Assembly (NCBI RefSeq): GCF_001870485.1
Contig: NZ_MDKE01000033.1
Span: 1-64,000 of the forward strand
Direction of reading: 5' to 3'
DNA from: Oceanisphaera psychrotolerans
GTDB lineage: Bacteria > Pseudomonadota > Gammaproteobacteria > Enterobacterales > Aeromonadaceae
DNA length: 64,000 nt
Positions within the stretch are counted from its first letter, which is position 1; every line of letters starts with the position of its first letter. The notes below the pieces were generated by a model. The model was given only the letters and a program-made list of their open reading frames with translations. It did no database searches and was not told where the DNA came from. Position numbers and translations under genes: made by a program. Below, one piece after another: positions 1 through 10,159 of the stretch.

Positions 1-20
1 GAACACGTACCCAGTCAGAA

Positions 21-54
21 AGAAAAATGCCGTTCACCTTAAGTGAACGGCATT
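21..54 (-). terminator. Rho-independent terminator after pnp
   Basis: A perfect 12-bp inverted repeat (AATGCCGTTCAC / GTGAACGGCATT, 26-54) with a 5-nt loop lies 60 bases beyond the pnp stop. Read on the minus strand it runs into TTTTTCTTTCT, as a rho-independent terminator should. Confidence 0.85.
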
Positions 55-113
55 AGGGAATCATCCCGGCTTTTTCTATTTACCCATTAACCTGTCAGGC
101 TGGGGCTGAAGTT

Positions 114-2314
114 TTACTCGGCCTTGTCGGCCGGTGCGGCTTCTGCCCTGGCTTCTTCGGCCGGTGCTGCTTCGGTCTTCTTGGCTTCTTCTACCTTGGT
201 TTCCTCGACAGCAGGTGCTTCGGTGGTTTCTGTCGGCTCTTTCGCTTCCTTGATGGACAGACGAATTCGACCCTGACGATCCACTTCCAGTACCTTGACC
301 TTGACGGTGTCACCCACGGTCAGGTGATCGGACACGTTCTTGACCCGCTCTTCGGTGATCTGGGAGATGTGCACCAGACCATCTTTACCGGGCAGAATGT
401 TGACGAAGGCACCGAAATCGGCCAGACGCACGACCTGACCGTCGTAGATGGTGCCGCTTTCCACTTCTGCGGTCAGCTGCTCGATACGACGAATGGCCAG
501 TTTGGCGGCTTCACCGTCCACGGCGGCAATTTTAACGGTACCGTCATCATCCAGTTCGATGGTGGTGCCGGTTTCTTCGGTCAGGGCACGGATGGTGGCG
601 CCGCCTTTACCGATCACATCACGGATCTTCTCCGGGTTGATCTTGATGATATGAATGCGCGGAGCGAAATCGGAGATCTCGGCACGCGGGGCCTGCATCG
701 CTTCATCCATCACTTTCAGGATGTGCAGACGGGCGTTACGCGCCTGCTTCAGCGCCACTTCCATGATTTCACGGGTGATGCCTTCGATCTTGATGTCCAT
801 CTGCAGTGCGGTCACACCCTGGGTGGTACCGGCTACCTTGAAGTCCATGTCGCCCAGGTGATCTTCGTCACCCAGGATATCGGACAGCACGACAAAGCCT
901 TCTTCTTCTTTCACCAGACCCATGGCGATACCGGCTACGGAAGCTTGATCGGCACGCCCGCATCCATCAGCGCCAGCGAAGTACCACACACCGAGGCCAT
1001 GGAGGAAGAACCGTTGGACTCGGTGATTTCGGATACCACACGTACAGTGTACGGGAACACATCGGCACTCGGCATCACGGCAGCAACGCCGCGCTTGGCC
1101 AGACGGCCGTGACCGATTTCACGACGCTTGGGGCTGCCGACCATACCGGTTTCACCCACACAGTAAGGAGGAAAGTTGTAGTGCAGCATGAAGCGGTTGG
1201 TCCGGGCGCCGGTCAGCTCGTCGATCAGCTGGGCATCACGCTCGGTGCCCAGGGTGGCGGCAACCAGAGCCTGGGTTTCGCCACGGGTGAACAGGGCGGA
1301 ACCATGGGTACGGGGCAGCAGACCGGTGGCCACGTTCAGGGCACGGATCATGTCCGGTTCACGACCATCGATACGGGGTTCGCCGCGGACGACGCGGCCA
1401 CGCACGATGTGCTTCTCCAGCTTGCCCAGCTGTTCTTGCACTTCCTTGATGCTCTGCTCGGGGCTCTCGGTCAGAATGGTTTCCAGCACCCTGGTCTTGA
1501 TGGCGCCGATGGCATCACGACGGGCGGTCTTGTCGGTGATGCGATAGGCTTCGCCCAGCTCGGCGGTGGCCAGCTCGGCAACCCTGGCTTTCAGGCCTTC
1601 ATTCTCGGCCTTAGGCTGCCAGTCCCAGGGCTGGGTGCCCACTTCGGCGGCGAATTCGTTGATGGCCTGAACGGCGGTGTTCAACTGCTCGTGACCGTAA
1701 ACCACGGCGCCCAGCATGACCTCTTCGGGCAGAATGTTGGCTTCGGACTCCACCATCAGTACGGCATTGGCAGTACCGGCAACCACCAGATCCAGCTCGC
1801 TGTTCTCCAGCTCGCTGATGGTCGGGTTCAGCACATATTCGCCATTCATGTAACCGACGCGAGCGGCACCGATGGGACCGGCAAACGGAATACCGGAAAT
1901 GGCCAGAGCAGCAGAGGTGCCCAGCATGGCGATGATGTCCGGCGCGATATCGGGATTGGCCGATACCACGGTGGCGATCACCTGTACTTCGTTTTTGAAC
2001 CCTTCGGGAAACAGCGGACGGATCGGACGGTCAATCAGTCGCGAGGTCAGCGTTTCGCCTTCCGTCGGGCGGCCTTCGCGCTTGAAGAAACTGCCCGGGA
2101 TGCGGCCGGCAGCGTAGGTACGCTCCTGGTAGTTAACGGTCAGCGGAAAAAAGTCTTTGCTTTCATCGGCTTCACGCTTGCCAACGACGGTCACCAGAAC
2201 GGCGGTATCATCGATGCTGGCCATGACGGCGCCGCTCGCCTGACGCGCCATCACACCGGTTTCGAGGGTAACGGTATGCTGACCGTACTGGAAGGTTTTC
2301 ACGATAGGATTCAC
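114..2314 (-). CDS. pnp: Polyribonucleotide nucleotidyltransferase (PNPase), frame broken once
   Basis: Phosphorolytic 3'-5' exoribonuclease of the RNA degradosome, active in mRNA turnover. The intact reading would be about 733 residues: two RNase PH-like domains (about 1-140 and 320-540), a KH domain with [12 protein letters not shown] at about 567, an S1 domain from about 623, and an Ala/Glu-rich tail that is longer than the E. coli one. The frame is broken at about 944: the first part ends MDAGVPIK, the rest resumes [12 protein letters not shown]. One base is missing (AAGCTT where AAGGCTTCC is expected). Start is GTG at 2314 behind an AAGGA site; it encodes [14 protein letters not shown] as in the family. 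Last gene of the rimP-nusA-infB-rbfA-truB-rpsO-pnp block. A sequence error is more likely than a true mutation, because both halves are fully conserved. Confidence 0.93.
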
Positions 2315-2516
2315 GTTGTAGATTCCTTAATATGTTTGGTCTCTTAATTTACCGGCACAGTATACTTGATTCCCGTTTAAAGGACAGAATCGCAAGGGAA
2401 AAACAGGCGGGCAGGTGGGGAGTGAAGTGCCGGGATGAGGCGAGAAACACCTGATTCACGGCGCGGTTTTACTCCTGACACCTCAGGCCTTACCCCTAAC
2501 CTTGAACAACAGTGGC

Positions 2517-2545
2517 AACAAAAAAGGGGCCGAAGCCCCTTTTTC
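2517..2545 (-). terminator. Terminator between rpsO and pnp
   Basis: AAAAAGGGGC-CGAA-GCCCCTTTTT, a symmetrical GC stem with a T run on both sides, starts about 20 bases after the rpsO stop. In E. coli this junction holds the partial rpsO terminator that lets some transcripts continue into pnp; the same role is inferred here. The rest of 2315-2562 shows no gene. Confidence 0.85.
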
Positions 2546-2562
2546 TTGAACCGGATGGTCGA

Positions 2563-2832
2563 TTAACGACGCAGGCCCAGTTTTTCGATCAGTGAGCGGT
2601 AACGCTCAACGTCTTTACGCTTCAGGTAGTCCAGCAGGCTACGACGCTGGGATACCATGCGCAGCAGGCCACGACGGCTGTGGTGGTCGTGGATGTGCTG
2701 CTTGAAGTGACCTTGCAGGTGGTTGATCTGGGCGCTCAGCAGGGCTACCTGAACTTCAGGTGAACCGGTGTCGCCTTCGCCACGAGCAAAGTCAGCAACG
2801 ATTTGGGCTTTGGTTTCAGCATTTAGTGACAT
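2563..2832 (-). CDS. rpsO: 30S ribosomal protein S15
   Basis: Primary 16S rRNA-binding protein of the small-subunit platform. 89 residues, the usual length, with the family pattern [15 protein letters not shown], the conserved GSPEVQ, [15 protein letters not shown] and LDYLKRKD stretches, ending IEKLGLRR. The ATG at 2832 was chosen over an in-frame start 14 codons upstream because it matches the family N-terminus and sits 7 bases behind a TTGGAG ribosome-binding site. It lies between truB and pnp, the usual gammaproteobacterial order. S15 normally represses its own translation through a pseudoknot in the leader; no such fold was verified here. Confidence 0.97.
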   Translation of the reverse strand: MSLNAETKAQIVADFARGEGDTGSPEVQVALLSAQINHLQGHFKQHIHDHHSRRGLLRMVSQRRSLLDYLKRKDVERYRSLIEKLGLRR

Positions 2833-2943
2833 CTTGTTACTCCAAAGAGATGAATGTTTATTCCAGCCGATCACTAATTCAGCCGGAAAGCGAGCTGCGC
2901 ATTCTACCAGTTAAGCCGGTGTTGGCAACCAGAAAATGTCGTC

Positions 2944-2977
2944 GCTGAAATCAGGCCCTGCCGGGCCTGATTTCAGC
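2944..2977 (-). other. Strong intercistronic hairpin truB-rpsO
   Basis: A perfect 15-bp inverted repeat (GCTGAAATCAGGCCC and its complement, 4-nt loop) sits just after the truB stop and before the rpsO promoter region. It has no T run on the minus strand, so it is more likely an RNA processing or stability element, or a weak attenuator, than a standard terminator. Confidence 0.6.
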
Positions 2978-2993
2978 CGGAGATCGTCTCCGT

Positions 2994-3929
2994 TCAGCGT
3001 ACCAGACGCTTGGGCGCGACCTTGCCATCGTCGTCGATCTCACCGACACCGATAAACTGGTGTTCTTCACCCATGGTCATGCGTACAAAACCGTCGAGTG
3101 GCGCACCGGAAACCTGTACCGCCTGGCCCTGATTGATATAACCGGCCACCAGTTCGGACATGTTCACTTCCGGCAGGCTGGCCACGGCGGTATCCATCGG
3201 CAACAGCAGCGGATCCAGCTCCAGCCGGGGGGCAATGTCCTGCGCCCGGCAGTTTTCGAGGATGCACTGCAACTGCTCCAGGGTCAGCATGCGATCGGTC
3301 GGATAGCCCGCCACTGCCAGCCGGCGCAGCACGGTAACATGGGCGCCGCAGCCCAGCACTTCACCCAGATCATCGACGATGGTCCGGATATAGGTACCCT
3401 TGCTGCAATGTACTTCCAGCTCCACTTCATCACCTTCAAAGCGGATCAGGGTCAGCTCATAGACGGTGATGGGACGGGATTCCCGCGGTACTTCGATACC
3501 CTCACGGGCGTACTGGTACAGCGGTTTGCCCTGATACTTGAGCGCCGAGTACATGGACGGGATCTGCTCACTCTGGCCACGAAAACGATCCAGCGCCTCG
3601 ATCAGATCGCCCGGAGCCACATTGACCGGCCGGATCTCGACCACTTCTCCATCCGCATCACTGGTATCGGTGCGCTCGCCCAGCTTGGCAACCACCCGAT
3701 AGCGCTTGTCCGCATCCAGCAGGAACTGGGAAAACTTGGTTGCCTCGCCCAGGCAGATCGGCAGCATGCCGGTGGCCAGCGGATCCAGGGCACCGGTATG
3801 GCCGGCCTTGGCGGCGGCATAAATACGCTTGACCTGCTGCAGGGCATCGTTGGAGGTAATACCGGCAGGTTTATCCAACAACAGGATGCCGTCTACCTCA
3901 CGGCCACGAAATCGACGCTGACGGCCCAT
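2994..3929 (-). CDS. truB: tRNA pseudouridine(55) synthase
   Basis: Makes the universal pseudouridine 55 in the T-loop of tRNAs. 311 residues, family length about 314. The catalytic motif [15 protein letters not shown] is present with the nucleophile Asp at residue 49, followed by the [20 protein letters not shown] and [14 protein letters not shown] family blocks and a C-terminal PUA-like segment. The start ATG lies 2 bases beyond the rbfA stop, so the two genes are co-transcribed and probably translationally coupled. Nothing unusual was seen. Confidence 0.96.
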   Translation of the reverse strand: MGRQRRFRGREVDGILLLDKPAGITSNDALQQVKRIYAAAKAGHTGALDPLATGMLPICLGEATKFSQFLLDADKRYRVVAKLGERTDTSDADGEVVEIRPVNVAPGDLIEALDRFRGQSEQIPSMYSALKYQGKPLYQYAREGIEVPRESRPITVYELTLIRFEGDEVELEVHCSKGTYIRTIVDDLGEVLGCGAHVTVLRRLAVAGYPTDRMLTLEQLQCILENCRAQDIAPRLELDPLLLPMDTAVASLPEVNMSELVAGYINQGQAVQVSGAPLDGFVRMTMGEEHQFIGVGEIDDDGKVAPKRLVR

Positions 3930-3931
3930 GC

Positions 3932-4354
3932 TCAGTCCTTCTTCTCTTGGTCTTGGTCTTGTTCGTTCTCATCCCGGTCAGATTCCTGCATCCGGCGCTT
4001 GTCTTCGGCAATGGTGCTCGACACCAGGGTGGAAATCCGCATACCCTCGACCAGGCTCTGATCGTAGGAGAAACGCAGTTCCGGGGTCACCCGCAGTCGC
4101 ATCGCCTTGCCCACCAGGCTGCGGATAAATCCGCTGGCATCTTTCAATACTTTCATGCCCTGTTCGATTTTTTCCGGATCATTTTCCAGGAAGGTAACGA
4201 ACACCTTGGCGTAGTTAAGATCCCGTGACAATTCCACACCGGATACGGTCACCAGTTTGAGGCGATCATCTTTGATTTCCCGCTGCAGGATCATCGCAAT
4301 TTCTTTTTGCAGTTCCTGCCCAACCCGGCGGGTACGGCTGAATTCTCTGGCCAT
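3932..4354 (-). CDS. rbfA: 30S ribosome-binding factor A
   Basis: KH-like factor that binds the late 30S precursor, helps 16S rRNA 5'-end maturation and is needed in the cold. 140 residues starting [20 protein letters not shown]. The conserved core runs from [14 protein letters not shown] to RVTPELRF and is followed by a highly charged tail rich in D, E, Q and K, as in E. coli RbfA. It sits between infB and truB in the standard order. Confidence 0.96.
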   Translation of the reverse strand: MAREFSRTRRVGQELQKEIAMILQREIKDDRLKLVTVSGVELSRDLNYAKVFVTFLENDPEKIEQGMKVLKDASGFIRSLVGKAMRLRVTPELRFSYDQSLVEGMRISTLVSSTIAEDKRRMQESDRDENEQDQDQEKKD

Positions 4355-4370
4355 AATGATTCAATCCAAT

Positions 4371-4393
4371 AAAAAAAGGAGCCAAGAGGCCCC
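4371..4393 (-). terminator. Terminator-like hairpin between infB and rbfA
   Basis: On the minus strand GGGGCC-TCTT-GGCTCC (one G-T pair) is followed directly by seven T. It would attenuate transcription from infB into rbfA. A second hairpin without a T run, CGGCCCCGG/CCGGGGCCG at 4506-4528, lies just beyond the infB stop. Confidence 0.6.
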
Positions 4394-4537
4394 TTAATAT
4401 CAATCCAGGTGACGAAAGGATACAGCTGAGCCGACTGTCGGCGGCAGGGATACCGCCGTCAGGCCCCCATTAAGGGTTTATGGCGTGCCGGCGGGCTGTG
4501 CCTTCCGGCCCCGGCTGTACCGGGGCCGATGTCGCCC

Positions 4538-7232
4538 TTACAGGGTGCGCTGTACTTCCACGATCTGGAAGACTTCTATCTGGTCGCCCACTCGTACATC
4601 ATTGTAGTTCTTCACGGCGATACCACATTCCATGCCGTTACGCACTTCCTGGACATCGTCTTTGAAGCGACGCAGAGATTCCAGCTCGCCTTCGTAGATA
4701 ACCACGTTGTCACGCAATACCCGGATCGGGTTGCTGCGCTTGACGTTACCTTCGGTGACCATACAACCGGCCACGGCACCAAACTTGGGTGAACGGAACA
4801 CGTCACGTACCTGAGCCAGACCGATGATTTCCTGCTTGAACTCGGGTGCCAGCATGCCGGTCATGGCCTGCTTCACTTCGTCCAGCAGTTCATAGATCAC
4901 GCTGTAGTAGCGCAGATCGATGTCTTCCGATTCGATCATCTTGCGGGCAGACGCATCGGCACGGACGTTGAAGCCCACGATGATGGCGTTGGAGGCCGCG
5001 GCCAGGCTGGCGTCGGTTTCGGTGATACCACCCACACCGGAGCCGATGATCTTGACCTTCACTTCGTCGGTGGACAGTTTCTGCAACGAGTCGGAAATCG
5101 CCTCGATGGAGCCCTGAACATCCGCCTTCAGTACCAGGTTGACTTCGGCCACTTCGCCTTCGGTCATGTTGGAGAACATATTCTCCAGCTTGGCTTTCTG
5201 CTGACGCGCCAGTTTCACTTCGCGGAACTTGCCCTGACGGTAGAGCGCCACTTCACGGGCTTTCTTCTCGTCACGGACCACGGTGGCTTCGTCACCGGCA
5301 GCCGGCACGCCGGACAGACCCAGGATTTCGACCGGAATGGACGGACCGGCGGTCTTGATTTCACGACCCAGTTCATCCTTCATCGCACGAACGCGGCCAT
5401 ATTCCAGACCACAGAGCACGATGTCACCCTGGTTCAGAGTACCTTCCTGTACCAGTACGGTGGCAACCGGACCACGACCCTTGTCGAGACGCGACTCGAT
5501 GACCACACCGGACGCCATGCCGTCATACACGGCATTCAGTTCCAGTACTTCCGCCTGCAGCAGGATGGCTTCGAGCAGTTCGTCGATACCCTGACCGGTT
5601 TTGGCCGAGATGAACACGAACATGTTTTCGCCGCCCCAGTCTTCCGACATCACGCCGTGCTGAGACAGTTCGCTCTTGACCCGATCGATATCCGCTTCCG
5701 GCTTGTCCATCTTGTTGACCGCAACGATCAGGGGGACACCGGCGGCCTTGGCATGCTGGATGGCCTCAACGGTCTGCGGCATCACGCCGTCATCCGCTGC
5801 CACCACCAGAATAACGATATCGGTGGCGCTGGCACCACGAGCACGCATGGAGGTAAAGGCGGCGTGACCCGGAGTATCCAGGAAGGTGATCATGCCATTG
5901 TCAGTTTCGACGTGATAGGCACCGATGTGCTGGGTAATACCACCAGCTTCACCGGCGGCGACCTTGGCCCGACGGATATAATCCAGGGTCGAGGTTTTAC
6001 CGTGGTCGACGTGGCCCATGATGGTCACCACCGGAGCGCGAGTCTGACGCTCGGCATCGGTATCCCGATCCGACAGTACCTTCTGCTCCAGTTCGTTTTC
6101 ACGACGCAGAATCACCTTGTGGCCCATCTCTTCCGCCACCAGCTGGGCGGTTTCCTGATCGATCACCTGGTTGATGGTCACCATGGCGCCCATCTTCATC
6201 ATGGTCTTGATGACTTCGGCACCCTTGACCGCCATCTTGTTGGCCAGCTCGGCCACGCTGACGGTTTCGCCGATTTCAACGTCACGGCTGACTGGCTGGG
6301 CCGGCTTCTGGAAACCATGCTTCATCGAGTTGGGCGTCATCACCTTGGCGCGCTTGCCTTTTCTCTGGCGTTCGTTGCGGCTCTCGCGGTTCTCGCGATC
6401 TTCCTTGGTCTTGCCACCTTTGCGCTTCTTGCCACCCACACTGCGGCGGGCTTTCTGCTCTTCGGTTTTATCGGCTTCATCTTCGGCGCTTGGCATGCTC
6501 ATTGGTCATGACATGGTAATCCGCGTCTTCCGGCTTCTTGGCCGCGGCTTCTTCAGCCCAGCGCTTTTCATTTTCTTCCGCCAGCTTGCGGACTTCTTCG
6601 GCCTTTTTCTGTGCTTCCAGCTCGGCCTTGCGCAAGGCTTCCTGCTCACGCTGCTGCTTCAGTTTTTCTGCTTCGCTCTTGGCCATTTCGTCCGCCTTTT
6701 TCTGCTCTTTGCTTTGGGGCTTGGTTGCCCCCTGCTCTGTGGTTTTCTGAGCTTGCAGCTGAGCCTGGCGGGCTTTTTCTTCCGCGTCACGCTTGGCTTG
6801 TTCTTGCGCCTCACGCTTGGCCTTGTCTTCGGCTTCGCGTTTGGCTTGCTCTTCGGCCTCACGTCGGGCCTGAGCTTCTGCTTCCAGACGCGCCTGCTCT
6901 TCTGCTTCCTGTTGACGCTGCTGCTCTTCCAGCGAATCGCGTCTTACGTAAGTGCGCTTCTTGCGCACTTCTACCTGTACGGCTTTGCTCTTGCCGCCGA
7001 CGACCGGCACACTCAGGGTGCTGATGGTCTTGCGCTGCAGAGTCATCCGCTTGGGTTCTTTATCGTCGGCGCCATGCTGTTTCTTTAAAAACGTCAGCAA
7101 GGCGGCCTTTTCGGTTTCCGATACGGTGTCGGCACTGGATTTTTCCATGCCGGCCTCGCGAAACTGCTGGACAAGACGGTCAACCGATGTGTCGATGTCG
7201 CTGGCAAGCTGCGTTAATGTAACTTCTGCCAT
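4538..7232 (-). CDS. infB: Translation initiation factor IF-2, frame broken once
   Basis: GTPase that brings fMet-tRNA to the 30S subunit and promotes subunit joining; essential. About 898 residues if restored. The N-terminal IF2N domain ([20 protein letters not shown]) is followed by a long Glu/Ala/Lys/Arg repeat helix, a second IF2N domain ([17 protein letters not shown]), the G domain with [17 protein letters not shown] and NKMD, and beta-barrel domains. The frame breaks at about 6485: one part ends NEHAKRRR-stop, the other reads [11 protein letters not shown]. Two bases appear missing in a GC dinucleotide repeat (CGCC for CGCGCC). Because the factor is essential, an error in the sequence is the likely cause. 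An ATG at about 6502 in the second frame could by chance act as an internal start, as known for E. coli IF2-2 and IF2-3. Follows nusA by 19 bases. Confidence 0.93.
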
Positions 7233-7251
7233 TCATTTACCTCCGCTGATC

Positions 7252-8754
7252 TTATTCTTCGTTCTGGTCTCCGAACCAGCAGATATTGCGGGCGGCCATG
7301 ATCAGCTCCCCTGCAAGGGTTTCATCAAGACCTTCAATTCCTTCAAGGTCATCAATGCCCTGTTCTGCCAATTCTTCCAGATCCGCAACACCACGGGCGG
7401 CAAGCGAATACGCGAGTTCCCGGGTCATGGAGGGCAGTGCGAGCAGGTCTTCTGCCGGCTCCACCCCTTCGAATGATTCTTCCTGCGCCAGGGCCCGCGT
7501 GGTCAGGGCATCCTTGGCACGATTACGCAGCTCCTCCACCATGTCTTCATCCAGGCCTTCGACGCTCAACAGCTCGCTGACCGGCACATAGGCAATTTCT
7601 TCCAGGGAGGAAAAGCCCTCTTCCATCAGCAAGGCGGCGAAATCTTCATCGATGTCCAGATGCTGGACAAACAGATTCATGATCTTGTCGCTTTCAACCT
7701 GATGCTTGCCCTGCAGATCTTCCACCGTCATCACGTTCAGCTCCCAGCCGGTCAGCTGAGATGCAAGACGAACGTTCTGGCCGTTACGGCCGATAGCCTG
7801 GGCCAGATTGCCGGATTCCACTGCAATATCCATGGAATGGGCATCTTCATCAACGATGATGGAGGCCACATCCGCCGGCGCCATGGCGTTGATCACGAAC
7901 TGGGCGGGATTGTCGTCCCACAGTACGATATCAACCCGTTCACCACCGAGCTCGCCGGAGACGGCTTGCACTCGCGCACCACGCATGCCGACGCAGGCGC
8001 CGATGGGGTCGATGCGGCGGTCGTTGGTCTTGACCGCGATCTTGGCACGGCTGCCCGGATCCCGGGCAGCGCCCATGATTTCGATGATTTCTTCACCGAT
8101 TTCCGGCACTTCGATACGGAACAGTTCTTTCAGGAAGTCGGGGTGACTGCGGCTGACGAACAGCTGGGCACCACGAGCTTCGGGGCGCACCGCATACAGC
8201 AGACCGCGGATACGGTCACCGGAGCGGAACGATTCGCGCGGCAGCAGATCTTCACGGAAGATCACCGCCTCGGCGTTGCTGCCCAGATCCAGAATCACGT
8301 TGTCACGGGTCGCCTTTTTGACCACACCGGTGATGATTTCGCCTTCCTGATCCTGGAACTGCTCCACCACCTGCATGCGCTCGGCTTCACGTACTTTCTG
8401 TACGATAACCTGCTTGGCGGTTTGAGTAGTAATACGGTCGAAGGTGACAGAGTCAATCTCGTCTTCCACATAATCGCCAACCTGGATATCCGGCTCATCG
8501 ATTTGTGCCGCTTCCAGGGTGATTTCGCCGTAGGGATTGGTCAGCGCTTCCTGATTTTCCACTACCTGCCAGCGACGGAAGGTCTCGAAATTACCACTCT
8601 TGCGATCGATTTCGACCCGTACCGAGATTTCGCCTTCGTATTTTTTCTTGGTGGCCGTAGCCAGGGCGGTTTCCAGTGCCTCGAAAATCTTTTCGCGAGG
8701 CACGGCCTTTTCGTTAGAAACGGCATCAACAACCAGCAATATTTCTTTATTCAT
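7252..8754 (-). CDS. nusA: Transcription termination/antitermination factor NusA
   Basis: RNA polymerase-bound factor controlling pausing, termination and antitermination. 500 residues, near the E. coli 495. An N-terminal polymerase-binding domain ([18 protein letters not shown]) is followed by an S1 domain around 135-200, KH domains with [18 protein letters not shown] and [14 protein letters not shown], and two acidic C-terminal repeats rich in LLxLPxM/LAxxGV patterns. It begins 14 bases after the rimP stop, in the conserved rimP-nusA-infB order. Confidence 0.97.
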   Translation of the reverse strand: MNKEILLVVDAVSNEKAVPREKIFEALETALATATKKKYEGEISVRVEIDRKSGNFETFRRWQVVENQEALTNPYGEITLEAAQIDEPDIQVGDYVEDEIDSVTFDRITTQTAKQVIVQKVREAERMQVVEQFQDQEGEIITGVVKKATRDNVILDLGSNAEAVIFREDLLPRESFRSGDRIRGLLYAVRPEARGAQLFVSRSHPDFLKELFRIEVPEIGEEIIEIMGAARDPGSRAKIAVKTNDRRIDPIGACVGMRGARVQAVSGELGGERVDIVLWDDNPAQFVINAMAPADVASIIVDEDAHSMDIAVESGNLAQAIGRNGQNVRLASQLTGWELNVMTVEDLQGKHQVESDKIMNLFVQHLDIDEDFAALLMEEGFSSLEEIAYVPVSELLSVEGLDEDMVEELRNRAKDALTTRALAQEESFEGVEPAEDLLALPSMTRELAYSLAARGVADLEELAEQGIDDLEGIEGLDETLAGELIMAARNICWFGDQNEE

Positions 8755-8768
8755 GTCCGACTGCCTCG

Positions 8769-9227
8769 TTAGTCAAAGTTCGGAACCAGATGTGCTTTTT
8801 GGATGTTGGCGAAGGCGATGGGGAACTCGGTTCCCGCCACCTCCAGCCTGATCATGGTGTCGTCTACCGACACCAGAAGCCCGGTCAGTTTACGATGATT
8901 GTTCACCGCCATGCGCAGGGACAATGATACCTGCTGGCCTATAACGGCCTGATAATGAGCCGGCTTGAACAGGGGGCGAGCCATTCCCGGAGAGGACACC
9001 TCCAAATCATATTCGGTAGAAATGGGATCTTCCACATCAAGCACGGCACTGACTTGCCGGCTGACTTCGGCACAATCAGTTACCTCAATACCGTTTTCAT
9101 GGTCGATGTACAAACGTAAGGTCGAATGCCGGCCGGCGCGCACAAACTCGAGCCCCAGCAATTCAAAGCCCAGAGCCTCTACCGGCTCTGACAGCATATC
9201 GGTCAGTCGTTGTTCCAATGTAGCCAA
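8769..9227 (-). CDS. rimP: Ribosome maturation factor RimP
   Basis: Assists early 30S assembly. 152 residues, matching the family: [57 protein letters not shown] and a C-terminal IQKAHLVP. The start was placed at TTG (9227) because it gives the family N-terminus and lies 7 bases after a strong GGAGG; a reading that begins further upstream would run through the attenuator. It is the first protein gene after the tRNA-fMet gene, as in the E. coli metY-rimP-nusA operon. Confidence 0.93.
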   Translation of the reverse strand: MATLEQRLTDMLSEPVEALGFELLGLEFVRAGRHSTLRLYIDHENGIEVTDCAEVSRQVSAVLDVEDPISTEYDLEVSSPGMARPLFKPAHYQAVIGQQVSLSLRMAVNNHRKLTGLLVSVDDTMIRLEVAGTEFPIAFANIQKAHLVPNFD

Positions 9228-9245
9228 AGCTACCCCTCCGAAAAC

Positions 9246-9265
9246 AAAAAAAGGGCTCGCAGCCC
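9246..9265 (-). terminator. Attenuator immediately upstream of rimP
   Basis: On the minus strand GGGCT-GCG-AGCCC is followed by seven T, ending about 18 bases before the rimP start. With the terminator at 9309-9336 it forms a tandem pair between the tRNA gene and rimP, like the double attenuator known in the E. coli metY-rimP region. Confidence 0.7.
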
Positions 9266-9308
9266 AGTGAATGTGCACCGATGATACCGGTGCTAAAGTG
9301 CAGATAAC

Positions 9309-9336
9309 AAAAAGCCCCGATCTTCAAATCGGGGCT
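9309..9336 (-). terminator. Terminator after tRNA-fMet
   Basis: AGCCCCGAT-TTGAAG-ATCGGGGCT followed by TTTTTG on the minus strand; a perfect 9-bp stem. It ends the tRNA transcript about 80 bases after the mature tRNA, with read-through feeding rimP-nusA-infB. Confidence 0.85.
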
Positions 9337-9417
9337 ATTCACCTGGACCCTGACTGTCGCCTCGCAGCGACCATTTACCGCACTTACTATTAAATAATAT
9401 GCGATAAACGTGAGGAT

Positions 9418-9494
<77 letters not shown>

Positions 9495-9510
9495 TCCGAA
9501 ATCGTGCGAG

Positions 9511-9539
9511 ATTATAGTTAATCTGAGCAAGAATCTCAA
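9511..9539 (-). promoter_or_regulatory. Sigma-70 promoter for tRNA-fMet
   Basis: On the minus strand TTGAGA, a 17-bp spacer and a perfect TATAAT lie just upstream of the tRNA-fMet gene, followed by a GC-rich discriminator CTCGCACG typical of growth-rate and stringently controlled stable-RNA promoters. The site lies in the 58-bp gap between the two tRNA genes, so tRNA-fMet and the rimP operon need not depend on secG read-through. Confidence 0.8.
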
Positions 9540-9552
9540 CTTAACTATGACT

Positions 9553-9639
9553 TGGTGCCGAGAGCGGGACTTGAACCCGCACGCCTATACAGGCACTACC
9601 CCCTCAAGATAGCGTGTCTACCAATTCCACCACCTCGGC
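9553..9639 (-). tRNA. leuU: tRNA-Leu (GAG)
   Basis: 87 nt with encoded CCA, class II with a long variable arm. Acceptor GCCGAGG pairs with TCTCGGC (one G-T), D-loop GGTAGACACG, anticodon loop with GAG, T-loop GGTTCAAGTCC. It follows secG by 7 bases, matching the secG-leuU arrangement of E. coli. Confidence 0.95.
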
Positions 9640-9646
9640 AAAAACT

Positions 9647-9982
9647 TTATTCGGGTACGTCGCTGCTGTTCGCGGCAGGGACATCACCCGGGATGACGCT
9701 TTCTTCTACCTGAGGTACAGAAAGATCTTCCCATTCACTTCCCTGCTTGGTCGCGTTACTGGAAAGATTACCCAGTACCAGACTCACCACAAAGAAGCCT
9801 GCTGCCAGCAGCGTAGTCGCCTTGGTCAGAAAATTACCCGACCCGCTGGAGCCAAAAACCGTGTTCGACGCACCTGCTCCGAAGGAAGCACCCATATCGG
9901 CGCCTTTACCTTGCTGAATCAGCACCAGACCAATCAAAGTCAGCGCAATAAGCAGATACACCACTAAAAGAATTTCGTACAT
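9647..9982 (-). CDS. secG: Protein translocase subunit SecG
   Basis: Small inner-membrane partner of SecYE that stimulates SecA-driven export. 111 residues: a first membrane helix LLVVYLLIALTLIGLVLI, the conserved QQGKGADMGASFGAGASNTVFG loop region, a second helix around 55-72, and an acidic tail. Lies between glmM and tRNA-Leu, the usual order. Confidence 0.96.
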   Translation of the reverse strand: MYEILLVVYLLIALTLIGLVLIQQGKGADMGASFGAGASNTVFGSSGSGNFLTKATTLLAAGFFVVSLVLGNLSSNATKQGSEWEDLSVPQVEESVIPGDVPAANSSDVPE

Positions 9983-10159
9983 CAGCTATACCTTTGCTTG
10001 ACGTCTGAGCCCCGCATCAGACTGCTGTCCGGAGCGGGGCTAATACTAGCTACACCCTTGTCGGGATACAAGCGCAATTTTAAAAAAACCGCTCAACTGC
10101 ATAAAAAGCCGGCAAAGCGATGATTGCACAACCGTTTTTGCCTCACACCTCACACGAAG

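Noticed and set aside
324-2347. Long plus-strand frames opposite pnp
   Set aside because: They are antisense shadows of a high-GC conserved gene with no family features or ribosome-binding sites. The same applies to plus-strand frames opposite infB, dnaK, soxA, ftsK and serS.
2944-2977. Hairpin after truB as a terminator
   Set aside because: The stem is strong but lacks a T tract on the transcribed strand, so it is listed only as an intercistronic hairpin.
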